A stretch of 64,000 bases of DNA from Methylomicrobium agile (GTDB taxonomy: Bacteria > Pseudomonadota > Gammaproteobacteria > Methylococcales > Methylomonadaceae): contig NZ_JPOJ01000001.1 of NCBI RefSeq assembly GCF_000733855.1, positions 3,737,001 through 3,801,000 on the forward strand. The letters are read 5' to 3'. A program made the translations under genes and the position numbers. The notes under the pieces were generated by a model. That model was not told where the DNA came from, searched no databases, and was given only the letters and a program-made list of their open reading frames with translations. Below are positions 61,869 to 64,000 of this stretch, piece by piece. Each line of letters begins with the position of its first letter. The first letter of the stretch is position 1.

Positions 61869-62759
61869 ATGGTTGAAACATTATTTTTATTGTTTTGTAT
61901 TTTTTTTGTTTATGTTGGCTATCAGGTAGCAGTAGATCGTAAGTCAATAGCCAATGAGATCGATACCGGCAAATACAAAGAAAAAAAGAAATCTGAAACT
62001 GTTTGGGGGGCGGAAGAAAAAGCAGTAGACAAACAAGTTAATATTTTTTTCTCAGTAATAGCTGTAGGTGCACTGGCTATAATTATATTTTTTGTAATTA
62101 ACAAAGGCGCTGAATATAATGAAGCCAACATTTTGGGTAAAACAGCAACTTTTGATTGCATAGGTTTAACTTATTTTTATAAAACTAAACAAGACTTTAA
62201 AAATGAGTGCAAAAACAGGTCCGTAAAAATAACTGCTTTTATAGTTGATGAAAATGATGATAGGCTCACATTAAACGTTAATCAACAGTCCGAGTTATCC
62301 ACAAACAAATATAATAATTTCGTTGTTATAAAAAACAATAAAGATTATTTTGGAAAAAATAAAAAAGTAGAAGTGAAGGGTGTGTTTTCAGGTGTTTATG
62401 GTTTGTTGGTTACTAATGAAGCTCATATTAATGCAAGTCAAATAACTGAGGTATTATTAAATGCAGAAGAAAATAATCGATTAGAACTCCTTAAGAACAA
62501 AGGAACGGCTGAAGCACAAATAGCTATCGCTAGAGAAGAAGGCGCAAAAGCTCTTGAGGAATTTGATACTTTATTAAGAAACAATGTTGCTGAACGTCGA
62601 AAAGCCCTTGAGGATGCGGCGGTGGAACATAAGAGGATTAATACTAGCGGGCCAACCATGACGGATGGTTACACAATGAAAGACGGTCGGCTTATTATTT
62701 GCACAACCAAAGTTTTATCTAGCGCCCCCGCTATTATGGAGTGCGATGGCGAGCCATAA
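61869..62759 (+). CDS. AT-rich membrane protein of unknown function
   Basis: 296 aa from ATG 61869. Two membrane helices (LFLLFCIFFVYVGYQVAV, NIFFSVIAVGALAIIIFFVIN) followed by a beta-rich domain with Cys pairs (FDCIGLTYFYK, NECKNRSVKITAFI; ICTTKVL, MECDGEP) and a helical middle (AQIAIAREEGAKALEEFDTLLRNN). Codon use is strongly AT-biased compared with neighbours, indicating recent transfer. Its 3' end overlaps the convergent recombinase gene by 26 nt. No family recognised. Confidence 0.6.
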   Translation: MVETLFLLFCIFFVYVGYQVAVDRKSIANEIDTGKYKEKKKSETVWGAEEKAVDKQVNIFFSVIAVGALAIIIFFVINKGAEYNEANILGKTATFDCIGLTYFYKTKQDFKNECKNRSVKITAFIVDENDDRLTLNVNQQSELSTNKYNNFVVIKNNKDYFGKNKKVEVKGVFSGVYGLLVTNEAHINASQITEVLLNAEENNRLELLKNKGTAEAQIAIAREEGAKALEEFDTLLRNNVAERRKALEDAAVEHKRINTSGPTMTDGYTMKDGRLIICTTKVLSSAPAIMECDGEP

Positions 62760-63405
62760 CACGCTGCAACTGAATCAGTGACCACTCACCGCCCCGCGCG
62801 GTCTTAATGCCAAGCTTATTCAGCTCGTCACACATGGCGCGTTGAGACAGTCCACGCGCCTTCATTCCTTCGATAACACCCTTCAGCTTACCGGCAAACT
62901 CTTCGGCGGCTTGCTGGCGCTCCTCAATGTTCGGTTTCAAGTTGGCTGCACCTGCCGCACCCAGCATCACACCACGCGCCTTAGCGGCAGCGAGAGCCGC
63001 CTTCGTGCGGGCGCTAATTTGGTCCCGCTCATGTTCACTCATGACCGCGTGAATCTGAATCATCGTTTTATTGGCGTGAGGCATATCAGCGGCCATGAAC
63101 TCGACGCCACTCTCGATTAAACCACTCACAAAATGAACGTTACGGGCCAGCCGGTCCAATTTCGCAATTACCAGCGTTGCCTTCATTTTCTTGCACTGTT
63201 CCAGAGCCGCCCGGAGTTGGGGGCGGCGTTCCAGTGCGTTCGCCCCCTTGCCGGTTTCAATTTCGGTAAACGATTCCACCAATTCCCATCGTCCGCCATT
63301 CAGATAAGACATTACGGCAGATTCCTGAGCTTCCAGCCCAAGACCGGATTGGCCTTGCTTTTGAGTGCTGACCCGATAATAAGCGACGAATTTGCCGTTT
63401 GCCAT
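62734..63405 (-). CDS. serine recombinase (resolvase/invertase family)
   Basis: 223 aa. Catalytic N-terminal domain: FVAYYRVSTQKQGQSGLGLEAQ (Ser in YYRVST), ETGKGANALERRPQL, LVIAKLDRLARNVHFVS and a EHERDQISARTKAAL helix; the C-terminal part is a Lys/Arg-rich region plus a helix-turn-helix (GLSQRAMCDELNKLGIKTARGG). Length fits small plasmid/phage-type recombinases rather than large integrases. It is divergent from the RGRP-motif gene across 134 nt that may contain its recombination site. Confidence 0.88.
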   Translation of the reverse strand: MANGKFVAYYRVSTQKQGQSGLGLEAQESAVMSYLNGGRWELVESFTEIETGKGANALERRPQLRAALEQCKKMKATLVIAKLDRLARNVHFVSGLIESGVEFMAADMPHANKTMIQIHAVMSEHERDQISARTKAALAAAKARGVMLGAAGAANLKPNIEERQQAAEEFAGKLKGVIEGMKARGLSQRAMCDELNKLGIKTARGGEWSLIQLQRVMARHRTP

Positions 63406-63539
63406 GATGTTTACCCCTATGACTACATTACAAGATGAACGTTTAATTTGTAGTCAAAGTATAACACAAACTCTTATATTGTCACGTTGCAAAAATTGTG
63501 ATATTGTGTAAGTCCTTAAAATAATTAGGAAATTTGAAC

Positions 63540-63908
63540 ATGACCAAAGCAAAACGTGGCAGACCTTCAATAGGCGCGACACCCATGACAGGTGCGGAGC
63601 GTATGCAGCGATATCGAGAACAAACAATTAAACGCGCTCAGGAGAAATTGGACCAAACCGTTAGGCTCTGCAAAGAAATATCGAGCGAACCGGGCGGCAC
63701 ACCTGTAGAAATCATATTGCCTCCGTTTGTCATTGAGGTAATCAAACGCTTTCAAATAACAGCACCGCTGACCACTGAGCAAATTATTCAAGGCGCCTTA
63801 ATAACTTGGGCTATCGAAGAATCCGACAATTTACCGCCACTTAATCAAGGATGGCACCAAACAGCGCCAATCGATACCAACGCCACCCGAGATCAAAAAA
63901 ATGATTAA
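63540..63908 (+). CDS. RGRP-motif small DNA-binding-type protein
   Basis: 122 aa from ATG 63540 (AGGAAA upstream). The head AKRGRPSIGATPMTGAERMQRYREQ is an AT-hook-like basic motif followed by a helix, then a helical middle and a Gln/Asn-rich end. The same head occurs in the prophage protein at 25020-25439. Upstream sequence has ACACAA/TTGTGT and ATTGTSA half-sites that could be operators. The next gene starts inside its stop region (8-nt overlap), so they are coupled. Role probably regulatory; inferred. Confidence 0.6.
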   Translation: MTKAKRGRPSIGATPMTGAERMQRYREQTIKRAQEKLDQTVRLCKEISSEPGGTPVEIILPPFVIEVIKRFQITAPLTTEQIIQGALITWAIEESDNLPPLNQGWHQTAPIDTNATRDQKND

Positions 63909-64000
63909 CCCACGCAAATTATCCCAAGCACAAGCTAGCTCCCTTATTTATCGATGGCTAAATAAACGTGGTTACGATCAAGTATTTAAAGCTGATGTTT
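63901..64000 (+). CDS. 5' part of an unknown gene, cut by the window end
   Basis: ATG at 63901 overlaps the preceding gene by 8 nt and the frame stays open to the edge: MINPRKLSQAQASSLIYRWL, then NKRGYDQVFKADV. Too short for a family call; the basic helical start could be DNA-binding. Confidence 0.5.
   Translation, partial: MINPRKLSQAQASSLIYRWLNKRGYDQVFKADV

Noticed and set aside
28-64000. CRISPR arrays, tRNA and rRNA genes
   Set aside because: No regularly spaced repeats, cloverleaf-type sequences or rRNA signatures were noticed by eye in the window.

Overview
The window reads as the chromosome of a gammaproteobacterium, probably a methylotroph/methanotroph of the Methylococcales type. This placement is inferred from gene content (BamC next to DapA, long single-chain PurL, MlaA, DeaD, an archaeal-type nucleoside phosphorylase beside a PRPP synthase), from short GTAGGGT-type palindromic repeats, and from a Pseudomonas/E. 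coli-like dif site. No rRNA, tRNA or CRISPR array was seen. The dif site, with a Tus-like gene 13 kb away, suggests the window lies in the replication terminus region.

Layout. 0-22.4 kb is mostly ordinary chromosome: agmatine deiminase, small unknown genes, a rhodanese lipoprotein, two HEAT-repeat membrane proteins, an M28 peptidase, YkgJ and MlaA, a divergent Tus homologue, an orphan HicB, the RNA helicase DeaD, dapA-bamC, purL and an Hsp20 chaperone. It is interrupted by REP-like repeats and an IS66 relic.

22.9-32.0 kb is a complete-looking filamentous (inovirus-type) prophage of about 9.05 kb, integrated by Xer recombination at dif. The left junction has a near-perfect XerC arm and the right junction a perfect XerD arm, as expected for integration into a chromosomal dif. 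It carries a DUF3693-type regulator, a II/X-family replication protein, a putative ssDNA-binding protein, coat proteins (pVIII-, pVI- and pIII/TspB-like, plus a tiny pVII/pIX-sized ORF), a Zot/pI assembly ATPase, accessory genes, and a hairpin-rich intergenic region that is a good origin/packaging candidate. The regulator's stop codon lies inside the right dif junction. Relics of further phage-type genes (an inverted DUF3653 fragment, a DUF29 pseudogene) and a dead IS630 lie just outside the prophage.

33.6-36.3 kb holds an unusual single ORF fusing a HupE/UreJ metal permease to a TonB-dependent receptor. Immediately downstream, 36266-44218 is a Tn3-family transposon with nearly identical 39-bp terminal inverted repeats and a perfect 6-bp target duplication (GTATAT). 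It carries tnpA, tnpR, an isochorismatase-type hydrolase, a pirin, an Old Yellow Enzyme and a divergent LysR regulator with a late frameshift.

44.2-58.7 kb returns to chromosome-like genes: gloA, tag, a nucleoside phosphorylase/PRPP synthase pair, and a long leftward metal-type efflux operon (TolC-type outer membrane protein, MFP, RND pump, EamA, TauE, response regulator, sensor kinase) whose MFP and RND genes are broken by frameshifts and an apparent junction deletion. Divergent from it is a ChrB-domain protein with an MFS transporter. 58.7-64 kb is accessory: repeats, a broken S9-type peptidase, a large lipoprotein hydrolase ending in a calcium-binding-type repeat, and an AT-rich stretch with a membrane protein, a serine recombinase and a small RGRP-motif protein, ending in a gene cut by the window edge.
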